Source of the DNA: Candidatus Altimarinota bacterium
GTDB lineage: Bacteria; Cyanobacteriota; Cyanobacteriia; Cyanobacteriales; Microcystaceae
Assembly: GCA_012031035.1 (NCBI GenBank)
Contig: JAAUUT010000050.1
Coordinates: 1 to 36,591 of the forward strand
Reading direction: 5' to 3'
Length of the DNA: 36,591 nucleotides
This document shows positions 26,668 to 36,417 of the stretch, piece after piece (positions within the stretch are counted from its first letter, which is position 1; each line of letters opens with the position of its first letter). Both the position numbers and the translations under genes were made by a program. The notes below the pieces were generated by a model, which saw nothing but the letters and a program-made list of their open reading frames with translations, had not been told where the DNA came from and made no database searches.

Positions 26668-26730
26668 CTCTGTGCGACGGACGGCTGAAATGCCGGAAGA
26701 GGTTCCGGCATCGCGTCCTCCTCTGTGCGA
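26668..26730. repeat. 43-bp hairpin element flanked by 10-bp direct repeats
   Basis: CTCTGTGCGA occurs at 26668-26677 and again at 26721-26730. Between them lie 43 bases with a perfect 9-bp hairpin (ATGCCGGAA, GAGG, TTCCGGCAT; 26690-26711) and outer GGACG/CGTCC arms. The homologous flank after the other DUF2079 gene (about 28386-28412) has CTCTGTGCGAGA only once, so this looks like an insertion with target duplication. Confidence 0.65.
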
Positions 26731-26746
26731 GAAAAAACAACCTTAC

Positions 26747-28369
26747 TTATTCTAAAACCCCTTCCAACTGCTGACGAAACACCTCCCACTCCGATAACGC
26801 AACCGAATCTGAAACAACCCCGCCTTGCATCAAAATAACCCCATCTTGACAACCTATCATCCCATAACTATCTTGCCCTAATAACTCAGCGATCGCAGGG
26901 ACAATTTTTTGCAACCTTTCTCTATCATCTGCGAACACCACTTGATACTGCTTCAACTGCGCCAGATCGAGTAAGATATAATCGACAGAAATCTTTTCCT
27001 TCGCATCATTAATCAATTCTGTATGGGGAAATCGTAGCATTTCCCGACGACTCGACAGATGTGCGACGATATGACTCGTAGCAGAGATGCTAGCATCGCC
27101 AGGAATCTTTGCTATATAAGAATTAATAATTTTAGCGCGTTCCCACTGTTGCAAAGGCGAAGCATAAACCCAAGGATTAATCGAATCGGGAATAATAAAA
27201 GACAAGGCACGATTGGGATTAGAAGTCAGCGTAAAAAAGATCGACACGCCGATACAAATGACCCAAAAACGTCGCAATCGTGCCTTCCATGCACCAGGAT
27301 GATGCGACCACCAAAGAATTGTGCCATAAAACAACCCCGGAACGATTGCCAACACGTAGCGCATACTCAAAGACAACATCCAAGCATCATTGCGAAGCAA
27401 AAGCGCTAACAAAGGAAACGCCATTAACATCCAAGTTGCGCCAGAAATCGCCGATACAAACGCCAGAGGCAAAAAAAGACCGACCAGATAGCTAAACGTC
27501 TGCGAAAAAGGACTAATTATCTCGACTATTAACTTAAAAGGATTGCTAATCATCCCCCAGAGAACTTCTAAACTAGAAGTCTTTTCCCCTTCCACAAAAT
27601 GACCGAACTCTTCTATCAAAAATCGTTTGGATACATCATGAGAAAACAAAGGCATTACCTTACTTGTAACGAGCAGACAATAACTAAAACTGAGGACGCA
27701 AACTACTAAACCCAACCAAGGATTGCGCCTGCTCAAAAGTAAATAAGCGCCTATACTAAAAAGTAGGATGCCCGAATCTTCCCTTACGGCGAGAATCAAG
27801 ATTGCCAGTATCCCAAACCACCACCAAGAACGCTTTTCTAGCGCTAAAAACAAACCAAACACAAACAAAGGTAACTGACATAAGTCTTGAAAATTGCCCA
27901 ACGTTGGCCCGATAAGCGCCTTAGACCCGTAGAAACTAATTGCAATTAGCGAGGCTATTTTAGGTTCGAGACGCTGACGGGCTAAGATATATAAAACAAT
28001 TCCCGCCGCCGTTATCAAACTAACATTTAAAACGTATAAAGTAACCGCGCGGGGAAAGATGGCATAAATGGGCAACCATAACAGTAACGCTGGCGTAAAA
28101 TGTTGCCCCAAACGATGATAAGAAACATCCGGTATCGGTTCTGAAATCGAGAGACTAGACGAAAGAGAACCCTGAAAAAACCTACCGTGAATGCCGTTCC
28201 AGAAGACCTGATTAAAAATCCCTTGGTCGAAAGAAGTCTGAGACGAATAATAACCATAATAGCGACACAAAACGATCGCTAACTCAACCAAAAAAAATAT
28301 AACCGCCGCAATAATAACCCCACGACTAATCGTTAACTCTTTCCCAAACTTTACTAACTTAAATTTCAT
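26747..28369 (-). CDS. DUF2079 multi-pass membrane protein, copy A
   Basis: 540 residues from ATG 28369, which has GGAGGAG nine bases upstream; the longer frame to 28543 runs into the neighbouring gene and repeat DNA. About 10-12 hydrophobic helices alternate with loops. The loop SFDQGIFNQVFWNGIHGRFF, then LGQHFTPALLLWLPIYA, and RQRLEPKIA are family marks of DUF2079. The fold resembles GT-C type polyprenyl-linked glycosyltransferases, with an acidic residue in the first loop (SFDQG), but no activity is proven. The C-terminal soluble part ends SDSVALSEWEVFRQQLEGVLE, described by its ends. It is a tandem duplicate of the upstream gene. Confidence 0.88.
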   Translation of the reverse strand: MKFKLVKFGKELTISRGVIIAAVIFFLVELAIVLCRYYGYYSSQTSFDQGIFNQVFWNGIHGRFFQGSLSSSLSISEPIPDVSYHRLGQHFTPALLLWLPIYAIFPRAVTLYVLNVSLITAAGIVLYILARQRLEPKIASLIAISFYGSKALIGPTLGNFQDLCQLPLFVFGLFLALEKRSWWWFGILAILILAVREDSGILLFSIGAYLLLSRRNPWLGLVVCVLSFSYCLLVTSKVMPLFSHDVSKRFLIEEFGHFVEGEKTSSLEVLWGMISNPFKLIVEIISPFSQTFSYLVGLFLPLAFVSAISGATWMLMAFPLLALLLRNDAWMLSLSMRYVLAIVPGLFYGTILWWSHHPGAWKARLRRFWVICIGVSIFFTLTSNPNRALSFIIPDSINPWVYASPLQQWERAKIINSYIAKIPGDASISATSHIVAHLSSRREMLRFPHTELINDAKEKISVDYILLDLAQLKQYQVVFADDRERLQKIVPAIAELLGQDSYGMIGCQDGVILMQGGVVSDSVALSEWEVFRQQLEGVLE

Positions 28370-28418
28370 TCTAAATTTCTCCTCCTCCCTCTGCGCCTCT
28401 GTGCGAGATAAAATCCCT

Positions 28419-30035
28419 TTATTCCTTCTCCAAAACCCCCTCCAACTCCCGACGAAAAACCTTCCAATCCGACAAAGCAACCGAATCCGAAACAACACCG
28501 TGCTGCATAAAAATAATCCCATCTTGAAACGCGATCGCGCCATAGCGATTTTGTTCTAAGATGCGATCGATAACGGGTATTATTTCGAGCAACTTTTCTC
28601 GGTCATCTCCAAACGCCGCTTGATACTGCTGTAACTGTCGCACATCAGCAATGACGTAATTGACACTAATAGTTTCTCCCGCATCGTTAATCAACTCCAA
28701 ACCAGGAAACCCCAACATTTCCCGACGATTAGAAAGATGGGGAACGATGTGAGTCGTAGCAGAGACGCTAGCATCAGAAGAAATCTTTGCTAAAAATGAA
28801 TGAATAATCCTCGCATGATTCCACTGTTGCAAAGGCGAAGCATACACCCAAGGATTAACCGCATCGGGAATAACAAAAGATAACGCACGATGGGGGTTAG
28901 AAGTCAAGGCAAAAAAGATCGAGGCAGTGATGCAAAACGCCCAAAAACGCCGAAAACCGAGCTTAAATGCCCCAGGATGATGCGACCACCAGAGAATTGC
29001 CCCATAAAATAGCCCTGGCACTATTGTCAGGGCAAAACGCATATTCATAGACAGCGCCCAATAATCGTTACGTAGAAATAACGTTAGTAAAGGCGCAGCA
29101 ACCAGCATTCCAGTAGCGGGAGACAGCAAAGGAACGAAAGCAAGAGGAAAAACATGATTGAGAATATATTGAAGTGTCCTAGAAAAAGGCGTAAAAATCT
29201 CTAATACTAGTTGCCAAGGTTTACTTAGCATCGCCAAAAGGATTTCTAAACCAGACGTTTTTTCCCCTTCCACAAAATGCCCGAACTGTTCGACTAAAAA
29301 CCGTTTGGGCACGTCATAGGAAAATAAAGGCATGACTTTGCTAGTAATGACGATGGCATAGCTAAAACTGAGGATACAAACTACTAAACCCATCCAAGGA
29401 TAACGCCTGCTAGCAATGAGATAAAATCCGATACTAAACAGTAGAATGCCAGCATCTTCCCGTACTGCCAAAATCAAAGCAGCTAATCCCCAAAACCATC
29501 CCCAAGAACGCTTTTCTAAAGCTAGCAGCAACCCAAACACAAATAAAGGCAACTGACAAAGGTCTTGAAAATTCCCTAACGTCGGCCCGATTACCGCTTT
29601 AGTTCCATAAAAGCTCATCATAATTAATGCAGCAAGCTTCGGTTCGAGACGCTGACGAGCTAGGATGTATAAAACAATTCCTGCTGCCGTAATTAAAGTA
29701 ACGTTCAAAACTAGAAGCGTTGCTGCTGAAGGGAACAAGGCATAAATCGGCAACCACAATAGTAATGCTGGCGTAAAATGTTGCCCCAAGCGATGATAAG
29801 AAACTTCTGGGATGGGTTCGGAAATCGAAAGACTCGATGAGAGAGAACTTTGAAAAAATTTGCCGTGAATGCCGTTCCAAAAAACTTGATTGAAAATCCC
29901 TTGGTCAAAAGAAGTATAAGAAGGATAAAAACTAAAATGTCGATGTAGGACAAGACTTAACTCGACAAAAAAAAATGTAGCAGCAGCAGCAAATACGATT
30001 CGATTAATTTTAATATTTTTAAGTGTTTTAATCAT
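28419..30035 (-). CDS. DUF2079 multi-pass membrane protein, copy B
   Basis: 538 residues, highly similar to copy A over the entire length, including SFDQGIFNQVFWNGIHGKFF, LGNFQDLCQLPLFVFGL and the C-terminal SDSVALSDWKVFRRELEG. Main differences lie in the first and last membrane helices and in some loops, implying an old but conserved tandem duplication. The gap to copy A is 49 bases and includes CTCTGTGCGAG-type repeat text, also found after copy A, so the duplicated unit seems to include its 3' flank. Both would be in the same transcript. Possible roles are in sugar transfer or export at the membrane; this is inference from the GT-C-like topology. Confidence 0.88.
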   Translation of the reverse strand: MIKTLKNIKINRIVFAAAATFFFVELSLVLHRHFSFYPSYTSFDQGIFNQVFWNGIHGKFFQSSLSSSLSISEPIPEVSYHRLGQHFTPALLLWLPIYALFPSAATLLVLNVTLITAAGIVLYILARQRLEPKLAALIMMSFYGTKAVIGPTLGNFQDLCQLPLFVFGLLLALEKRSWGWFWGLAALILAVREDAGILLFSIGFYLIASRRYPWMGLVVCILSFSYAIVITSKVMPLFSYDVPKRFLVEQFGHFVEGEKTSGLEILLAMLSKPWQLVLEIFTPFSRTLQYILNHVFPLAFVPLLSPATGMLVAAPLLTLFLRNDYWALSMNMRFALTIVPGLFYGAILWWSHHPGAFKLGFRRFWAFCITASIFFALTSNPHRALSFVIPDAVNPWVYASPLQQWNHARIIHSFLAKISSDASVSATTHIVPHLSNRREMLGFPGLELINDAGETISVNYVIADVRQLQQYQAAFGDDREKLLEIIPVIDRILEQNRYGAIAFQDGIIFMQHGVVSDSVALSDWKVFRRELEGVLEKE

Positions 30036-30192
30036 TTAGCTAATAAAATAACCCAAGTTACTAATTACTTGAGAGAGCGATCGCGAAAGCTATAAAGTTC
30101 CCTTCACTCAAAAAACGAAGGAAAAAACACTAGATAAAATAGTCAACGTCTATGCTATCACTGATAAACAGTCGATTTATTATTTAAAGCAA

Positions 30193-30411
30193 ATGAAACG
30201 TTTAATCGAGGCTATTTCTTCGATAGGCATAACTATTGGAATGCTTTTAACGCTGGAAAGCGTGGCAAGGGCAGATCATTCGCTTGTTAATGCTATGTCC
30301 GATTCAGAAACGATCGCGCAAGCAGTTTCCGATATAGAATCTTTTAATGGTATCGTCTGCGATACCGAAAACTCTAATCAAACCTACTATTACCGTTGCA
30401 CTAAACTGTAG
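30193..30411 (+). CDS. Small secreted protein (72 aa)
   Basis: Begins MKRLIEAISSIGITIGMLLT, then LESVARADHSL: a Sec signal peptide with cleavage likely after ARA near residue 27. The mature ~45 residues contain two cysteines (IVCDTE and YYRCTKL) that could form a disulfide in the periplasm. It is divergent from the DUF2079 genes, with a 157-base gap. No family is recognised. The signal peptide, the cysteine pair and ordinary codon use make it likely to be real. Confidence 0.6.
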   Translation: MKRLIEAISSIGITIGMLLTLESVARADHSLVNAMSDSETIAQAVSDIESFNGIVCDTENSNQTYYYRCTKL

Positions 30412-30492
30412 AAAATAGTGATTATTCTCTGTGTTAGTTTCCTGCTTCATCCTGGAGAAGTCGGCTTCACCCAGTCCACAAGCTATCGCGAC

Positions 30493-31583
30493 TCAACTAG
30501 CCGCTAATGCCGCTAAATTTAAAGCAGCATTCAGATCGCGGTCTATATTAAGACCGCAAACACATTCAAAAATCCTGACCGATAATGGCATAGCCTCTTT
30601 AACTTGTCCACAGCTTGAACAAGTTTTACTAGAAGCAAACCATCGGTCAGCAATAATCAACTCAGAACCATACAACTTACATTTATAGTCAAGCTGTCGT
30701 CTGAATTCATAAAAACCCATATCAGCAATAGCTTTAGCGAGTTTTCGATTAGCTAACATTCCCGATACATTTAAATTCTCAATTACAATCTTGCTGTGGT
30801 TTTTGGCAAGAAATGTAGTGAGTTTATGCAATGTATCTTTGCGAATATTAGCTATTTTTCTGTGAAGCCTAGCTATTTTGACTTGAGCTTTTTTCCAATT
30901 ATTAGAACGAATAACTTTATGACGATTAAGCCATTGCATTCGAGCTAACTTCTTCTCGTATTTACGATAACTTTTAGCGCCTTCAATCACCTCTCCAGTT
31001 GATAAAGTGGCTAGTTGAAGAACACCTAAATCTACTCCAACATTATCAATTAACTTTGGCGTAACATTTTCTGTTACTTCAAGCTTAAAACTAATAAACC
31101 ATCTATCGGCTTGTCTGCTAATAGTTACAGATTTGGGTTGATAATCTTGCGGTAGTCGCTCATAAGTTCTTAACCACCCGATAACAGGAACTTTGATTTT
31201 GAAGTGGTCTACTTTAATCGAGCCATCTAAAGTAAAACTATCATGTCTGCCTTTTTCTTAAACTTCGGAGCGCCAGCTATTTTCTTAAAACATCTATCCC
31301 AAGCATCGCGAAGTTGTCTCAATGCGTATTGTGGTGCGCATTTACTAGATTCGTAATACCACGGATTATCAGGCTTAACTAATCGGTTCAGCCATTTATG
31401 TAGCTCAATAGCTGTTGGAAATTTTATTTTTTCTTTACGGTGACAAGTTTTATTATTGTTTAATATTGCCTTGGTTAAATCTAATCCCCAATTCCACGCA
31501 TGACGTGCTGTTCCAGCGTGTTTTGCCAACAATGTTTTTTGTTTGTTATTAAGTTTTAGCTCAGTCTTAAAACCTAATAACAT
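30493..31583 (-). CDS. tnpB: TnpB RNA-guided nuclease of IS607/IS605 type (one frameshift)
   Basis: About 363 residues when repaired. The N-terminal part MLLGFKTELKLNNKQKTLLA runs to KKIAGAPKFKKK; one lost A (five T at 31252-31256 on the + strand) shifts the frame there. The rest continues as GRHDSFTLDGSIKV, then VGVDLGVLQLATL (RuvC Asp), IVIENLNVSGM (RuvC Glu), the zinc finger CSSCG...CVCG, and DRDLNAALN (last RuvC Asp). All three catalytic acidic residues and all four zinc cysteines are present. TnpB cuts DNA guided by an RNA from the element's right end. It starts one base after the tnpA stop. The break may be a sequencing error or true decay. Confidence 0.88.
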
Positions 31584-31584
31584 C

Positions 31585-31850
31585 TCATTTACTGTCCCCG
31601 CCCACTACACGTAAATGACTATTCTTACGACGATTTTCCGCCGCTCTCTTCCCATAAATTTTTGCACTAAAGCTTGCCATTAAAGACAAGATATCTTCAA
31701 CTAATTCTGCCTCATATGTTTGGGGCAGCACTTGTTCCATGCACTCTATAATTACGCCATAACTACTAAAGAAAGCGTCTAAATAAGCAAAGTTAAAGCG
31801 CGTAAGACGATCCTTATGCTCGATGACTACGCGATTGACTAATCTCGATC
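31585..31850 (-). pseudogene. C-terminal remnant of IS607-family serine recombinase TnpA
   Basis: About 88 codons from RLVNRVVIEHKDRLTRFNFA through DAFFSSYGVIIECMEQVLPQ to SFSAKIYGKRAAENRR. VIEHKDRLTRF and SFSARLYGKR-like text are conserved in IS607 recombinases after the catalytic core. The HTH and the N-terminal YARVSS serine motif are absent; upstream of 31850 the sequence belongs to a different small ORF. The frame is open to 31962, but that part is out-of-frame reading of the 55-aa gene. The junction at about 31850 is probably a deletion point. It is followed directly by tnpB. Confidence 0.75.
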
Positions 31851-32017
31851 TAACTAGATGAAATAAACGTTTTCCAATGGTCGCAATATTCCTGAAATTC
31901 TTCAGGCGTGGGAACCTCATCTTTTTCAAGCTCGATTGGGTGTTGGTAGACTCGTCCGTCACTCAATTCAAACTCGGTGGTGGTCACTCGCACGACTTTT
32001 ATTTTGTCTCTGCTCAT
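31850..32017 (-). CDS. Small protein of unknown function (55 aa) upstream of the IS607 remnant
   Basis: Starts MSRDKIKVVRVTTTEFELSD and continues GRVYQHPIELEKDEVPTPEE before ending FISSS. ATG 32017 is chosen because AGGG lies nine bases upstream; ATG 32023 is also possible. The balanced hydrophobic/charged pattern looks like a compact folded domain, two or three strands then a helix (EEFQEYCDHWKTF). I do not recognise the family for certain. Its end overlaps the point where the tnpA homology begins, so it may have been joined to the remnant by deletion, or the last few residues may not be original. Confidence 0.5.
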   Translation of the reverse strand: MSRDKIKVVRVTTTEFELSDGRVYQHPIELEKDEVPTPEEFQEYCDHWKTFISSS

Positions 32018-32154
32018 GCCCATGTTCCCTAGAACGATAATTTGATAATATCGTAGAGTCTCAACTTTTTCAACAGCTATCTACAATTTTCTACAGTTTA
32101 TCGGTTGCTGCTCCAACCCTTCATTTTCATCATTCATAATTCAGACTTCATAAT

Positions 32155-33204
32155 TTATATCTCGTCCCAACCGCCCACGCCAGAGGACATAACATAGCTA
32201 GTAACAGTAGCTTCAAAAAAGTTAGCTTTAGTATGAGCTTCTTTTTTGGTATCAGAAAATCGCTCTAAATGAGTATATGGACTCTTCTTATATTTCTCAT
32301 CTTTATAAAGCGGTTCTAGTCCGATAGAACGCAACCTCATATTGGCTAAATATTTCGTGTAGCGTTCCGTACTCGCTTCAGTGATGCCCAAAATCTTGTT
32401 GCCAACGATGTGATTTGTCCAGCGGCATTCGTGTTGAACTGCTGTATCGAACATTTCATAGATTTGTTCGACTGAATACGAAAAAACTTGCATCGCTTCT
32501 GGAATTAATTTTTGATACAATCGAACGTGTGAAAGTTCGTCGCGATTAATCATCTTAAAAATATCAGCCGACCCAGGCATTAGCATCCGAGAAGCTAAAT
32601 TGTAGAAAAAGATAAATCCGTTGTAAAAGTATAATCCTTCGAGCAAATAATCTGCTAAAAGCGCTACAAAATAATTTTCTGAGGTTTGATTGTCAATGTA
32701 TTTTTGATAGAGTGTAGCAATGAATTCACAGCGATCTTTAAGAATTTTGTCGGTTCTCCAAAAGTCATAAACAGCATTTCTGCGTTCGGGAGGAATCACC
32801 GTTTCAATAATGTATTGATAGCTTTGATTGTGCATTCCTTCTTGAGAGATTTGTTCTGCCATGCACAAACTAACTTCTGGGGCGGTAATACTACTTTTGA
32901 GATGAGGAATATTACAGGTTTGGATGGAATCTAAGAAAGTTAGATAAGACAAAATTCCATCGTAGGCGTAACGTTCTTCAGGCGTTAAATTCCAATAATC
33001 AGTTACATCTTGAGTAATATCAATGCGTTGAGGAACCCAAAAATTTTCACGCATTTGTTGATATAAACCAATCGCCCAGGAGTAACGAACATCATTAAGC
33101 TGCATTAGATTGGTTGTATTTCCAAACCAAATAGCACGGTTTTCGATTTTATCGTCCCCATCAGGATTAAAGATAGGGTTGAGAGGCATTTTCTGAGTTA
33201 GCAT
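32155..33204 (-). CDS. nrdB: Class I ribonucleotide reductase small subunit (NrdB/R2)
   Basis: 349 residues. R2 supplies the radical for reduction of ribonucleotides by NrdA. By alignment with the E. coli pattern the di-iron ligands are Asp92 (FLDSIQ), Glu122 and His125 (QEGMHNQSY), Glu189 (LLEGLYFY), and Glu223/His226 (RDELSHVR). Tyr129 is in the radical position, so it should be a tyrosyl-radical type enzyme. The C-terminus ends SSGVGGWDEI, without the usual long tail but plausible. No nrdA gene is in the window, so the subunits are unlinked here. The spacer 31963-32154 contains only A/T-rich text and the start of the IS region. Confidence 0.95.
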   Translation of the reverse strand: MLTQKMPLNPIFNPDGDDKIENRAIWFGNTTNLMQLNDVRYSWAIGLYQQMRENFWVPQRIDITQDVTDYWNLTPEERYAYDGILSYLTFLDSIQTCNIPHLKSSITAPEVSLCMAEQISQEGMHNQSYQYIIETVIPPERRNAVYDFWRTDKILKDRCEFIATLYQKYIDNQTSENYFVALLADYLLEGLYFYNGFIFFYNLASRMLMPGSADIFKMINRDELSHVRLYQKLIPEAMQVFSYSVEQIYEMFDTAVQHECRWTNHIVGNKILGITEASTERYTKYLANMRLRSIGLEPLYKDEKYKKSPYTHLERFSDTKKEAHTKANFFEATVTSYVMSSGVGGWDEI

Positions 33205-33428
33205 AATTTTTTGATTAATTATAAATAATTTCTAATAATTTTCGTCTAACAACATAATAGCGATTCACGTAAATGTCAAGTTACTAAGTAATTCTTGTAT
33301 TCATGCGATCGCTCTTCCTTGAAGTTTAAAATAATTGGGTTTAACTTTACTGAAACATAATATTTATTTTGCCTTACCTACCATTTATGTGCAACTACAT
33401 TTATCTAACAATAATTAATTATCTGCCT

Positions 33429-36357
33429 TTATTGAGGAACGGCTGGTGCTTCTACCGGACGGATAATCGGAGCGGGGGTTTCTTCTTCTTGGAAGATAGC
33501 TTGCAATGATTGTTCGAGCGTTTGTGTCATGACGATGCGGTTTTCGTAGGCGACGATAACTCTGACCAACGTTGGCAAGCTGTTTTGAGTTGCTTCTAGA
33601 TAGAGAGGTTCCACGTAAAGCAGCGATTGCTCGATGGGGATAACTAAGAGATTTCCCTGAATGACTCTAGACCCTTGACGATTCCAAAGCGTAATTTGTT
33701 GAGAAATAACCGGATCTTGGTTAATGCGAGCCTCAATTTGTTCGGGACCGTAGACCAAGCGCTGTTTTGGAAAGACATACAGCAATAATTTACCATAGTT
33801 TTCGCCATCGGAACGCGCCGCCAACCAAGCAATCAAGTTCGTCCGTTGCTGGGGAGTATAGGGAAGGAGCAGAATAAATTCTTCAAAAGGGACGGTAGGC
33901 AGACTGGTAATTAGATAATAAGGCTCGACTAATTGGGGTTTATCGCCATAAACTTCATTGGGAATTTGCCATTGGTCTTCTCGGTTATAAAACACTTGGG
34001 GATCGGTCATGTGGTAGGTCATTAATTGCTCCGATTGAATCTTGAACAAATCGACCGGATAGCGAATATGCCTGCGCAGGCTCTCTGGCATAGCATCGAG
34101 CGGTTTGAAAAGGTTGGGAAAGATTGCCGACCAGTGGTAACAATGGGGTCGCTCTCATCGGCAACGTAAAAATCAACGGAACCATGATAAGCATCAACGA
34201 CAACTTTAACCGAGTTGCGAATATAGTTGATGCCTTCGTTGGTAGGAGCGGAATAGGGATAGCGATCGCTCGTCGTATAGGCATCTATAATCCAATACAA
34301 TGAGCTTGGCGGTTTGGAGGCTGGTTCTTGCGTATCGGCGGCGACTAGATAAGGGTCGCTATCGTATCGTAGAAAAGGCGCGATCGCCTGAATTCGTTGG
34401 TTGATGTTGCGTCGAAACAAGACCTTGGTTTCAGGGGTAAATTCGGGCGTAAAGATCGTGCGCCAGTCATTTAAATACTTGGCAAATAGCAATCTGCGCC
34501 ACAGAGGAGCAATATTAATTCCCCCCTGACCGTCGTAAGTATTGTAAACATTTTCGCTACCGCTAGGATAATCTAGCTCTTTGACGCTAGTTGGGGTCAT
34601 GACATAGTTGTTAGCAATCTCGCCGTAGTAAATTCGAGGATTTTCAATCGGGATACTGTCTCGAACTGCGTCGCTAGCAACTGTCAGCGCACCTTCTTCC
34701 CCCACGCCAATATCCTTAACAAAATATTCTGGCAACCCGCCAGAAGCGACTGTATTAACTGGAGAGAGGGTAAAGCCGTAACCGTGAGTATAGATGAGGT
34801 GGCGGTTAACCCAAGTTTTTGCCTGCTGCGGTACGGCGCTATAGTCTAGTTCTCGTGCGGCAATGAGGACTTGTCGCTGTTCGTCGTTTTCGTTGCTAGG
34901 TGTTTCTCCATTTCTAGCCAGGGTATAGCGATCGATATCGGCATCTGGAAACCGATAGTAAAGGCGAATTTGTTGGAGTTGTCGATTGGTTTCTAAAGCG
35001 GTCGCTGATCCCAAAGACGAATATTGCGAATGGTTAATTCGTTTCTGCGAAGATCGGCTTGAGTTAGTTGTCCTTGAGGATCGAAGTTTTGCTCGTCAAT
35101 ATTTTCCAGTGCAAAGGCTTGTCGAGTTAAGGCAATAGTACGCGCGATATAAGGCTGCTCCCGCTCTAATTCATTGGGTTGTACGACTAGATATTGCACG
35201 GCTGTTGGTAGGATGACACCAATTGCAACAATGAGGAATAAATAAAACCCCGATCCATAAATTAACAAGCGGCGGCTAAGGTTGGAGCGCCAAGCAAAAA
35301 TTGCGCTTCCCAATAAAGCGATCGCGATTCCCAAGCCCAAGAGACTTAATAAGGTATTAGCAGGCAATTGAACGTTAGCATCGGTATAGCTAGCGCCATA
35401 GCTGACTCCCCGCAATGAATAGAGCAATTCGTAACGACTCAGCCAGAAGCTAAAAGACACGATTAGCATCAAAAAACCGCCTAATCCGCATAAATGGCGC
35501 AATTGCTCGCGCGAAAATCCAGGGAAACTCCCTTGACTCAGACTATCTCCCGATAACAGATACGTTAAGCCAACGGCGACGAATGCATATAAAGTCAATC
35601 CTGTCAACCAAAGTTCGAGCAATTCCCAAACGGGTAACTTGAAAATATAAAAGCTAATATCTTGGTTAAAAACTGCCTCGCTAGCATTAAACGGGGTCGG
35701 ACGAAAATAGGACAATGCTTTGTCCCAATGCTCGGATAGGATAGAGCCTATAAAGAGACTCAAGATTAGTGCGATCGCGCGAAGCCAAAAACGCGGATAG
35801 ATAAGAATTGCGATCGCACTTACCACAATCCCTATCAGATACCATTGTCCAGAAACTAACTGATTCCCAAGCGTCCAAATCGTTTCGAGTCGAAATCTGG
35901 TTGGGACGAGCAAAGTAGCATGAGCTTCCCCAGGATCGCCATACCAATAATTAAAGAAAATTTGACCGTAGCGAACCAACAATAAACCAATTAGCAACGC
36001 CAAACTCAGCACTAGGGGAAGTAGCCAGGATAATCTTATAGGTTTTAAGACGTGGCGAGTTTTTCGCTGGGGGTATTTCTCCCATGTTCTTTTGTCTAGC
36101 GGTACGCGATCTTTCGTTGATGGATGTGGATATTTGAGCCGTTGGGCGAAAGAGAGGTTAACTAACAAATAGCTAATCGATAGACTAAATACGATTACCG
36201 CGATCGCGCTTTTGGTAAATAGCCTAATTAAATAGACTGACAAATAATCGACCTCTTCGTACCAAAGAATTTCCCCTCCTATACGGCAGATTAGTTCTAT
36301 GCTTAACCACAATCCCAGGAGTAAAATTATCGGTCGGAAGTTTTGTTTCCAGAGCAT
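33429..36357 (-). CDS. UPF0182 family membrane protein (two frameshifts in the sequence)
   Basis: Reconstructed length about 976 residues, normal for UPF0182 (COG1615). The N-terminal third has about seven membrane helices, beginning [20 protein letters not shown] and ending before [19 protein letters not shown]. The large external part contains [21 protein letters not shown] text ([12 protein letters not shown]), [15 protein letters not shown] and the conserved [11 protein letters not shown]. The frame is broken twice: a lost A at 34995-34997 (after RLWDQRPL) and a lost base near 34132-34134 (after PIVTT). Repair gives [12 protein letters not shown] and [11 protein letters not shown]. The C-terminus ends [15 protein letters not shown]. 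Function is unknown; the family is widespread in cyanobacteria and actinobacteria. Confidence 0.92.
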
Positions 36358-36379
36358 GAAATCGTCTATTGAATTAGAA

Positions 36380-36400
36380 ATTATGAATTATGAATTATGA
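36380..36400. repeat. Tandem heptamer ATTATGA x3
   Basis: Three exact tandem copies, just upstream of the UPF0182 start. This heptamer is frequent in cyanobacterial spacers and resembles text near 32130-32155. It is the second heptamer-type tandem repeat of the window, with CATTCAC at 22128. Confidence 0.75.
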
Positions 36401-36417
36401 AAATTAGAAGTTCAGTC

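Larger units (their letters stand above)
30425..32023 (-). mobile_element. Decayed IS607-type element (tnpA remnant plus tnpB)
   Basis: On the - strand the order is a 55-aa ORF, a C-terminal piece of an IS607-like serine recombinase and a tnpB gene. The recombinase N-terminal half with its catalytic serine is missing, so the element cannot move on its own. Beyond tnpB, the bases on the - strand include the small hairpin GAAGCCGACTTC near 30466 and end near AACTAACAC, which could be the right end. Exact ends are not determined. Confidence 0.7.

Noticed and set aside
30431..30688. 85-codon + strand frame over the end of tnpB
   Set aside because: Antisense shadow of tnpB, which has clear catalytic motifs on the - strand.
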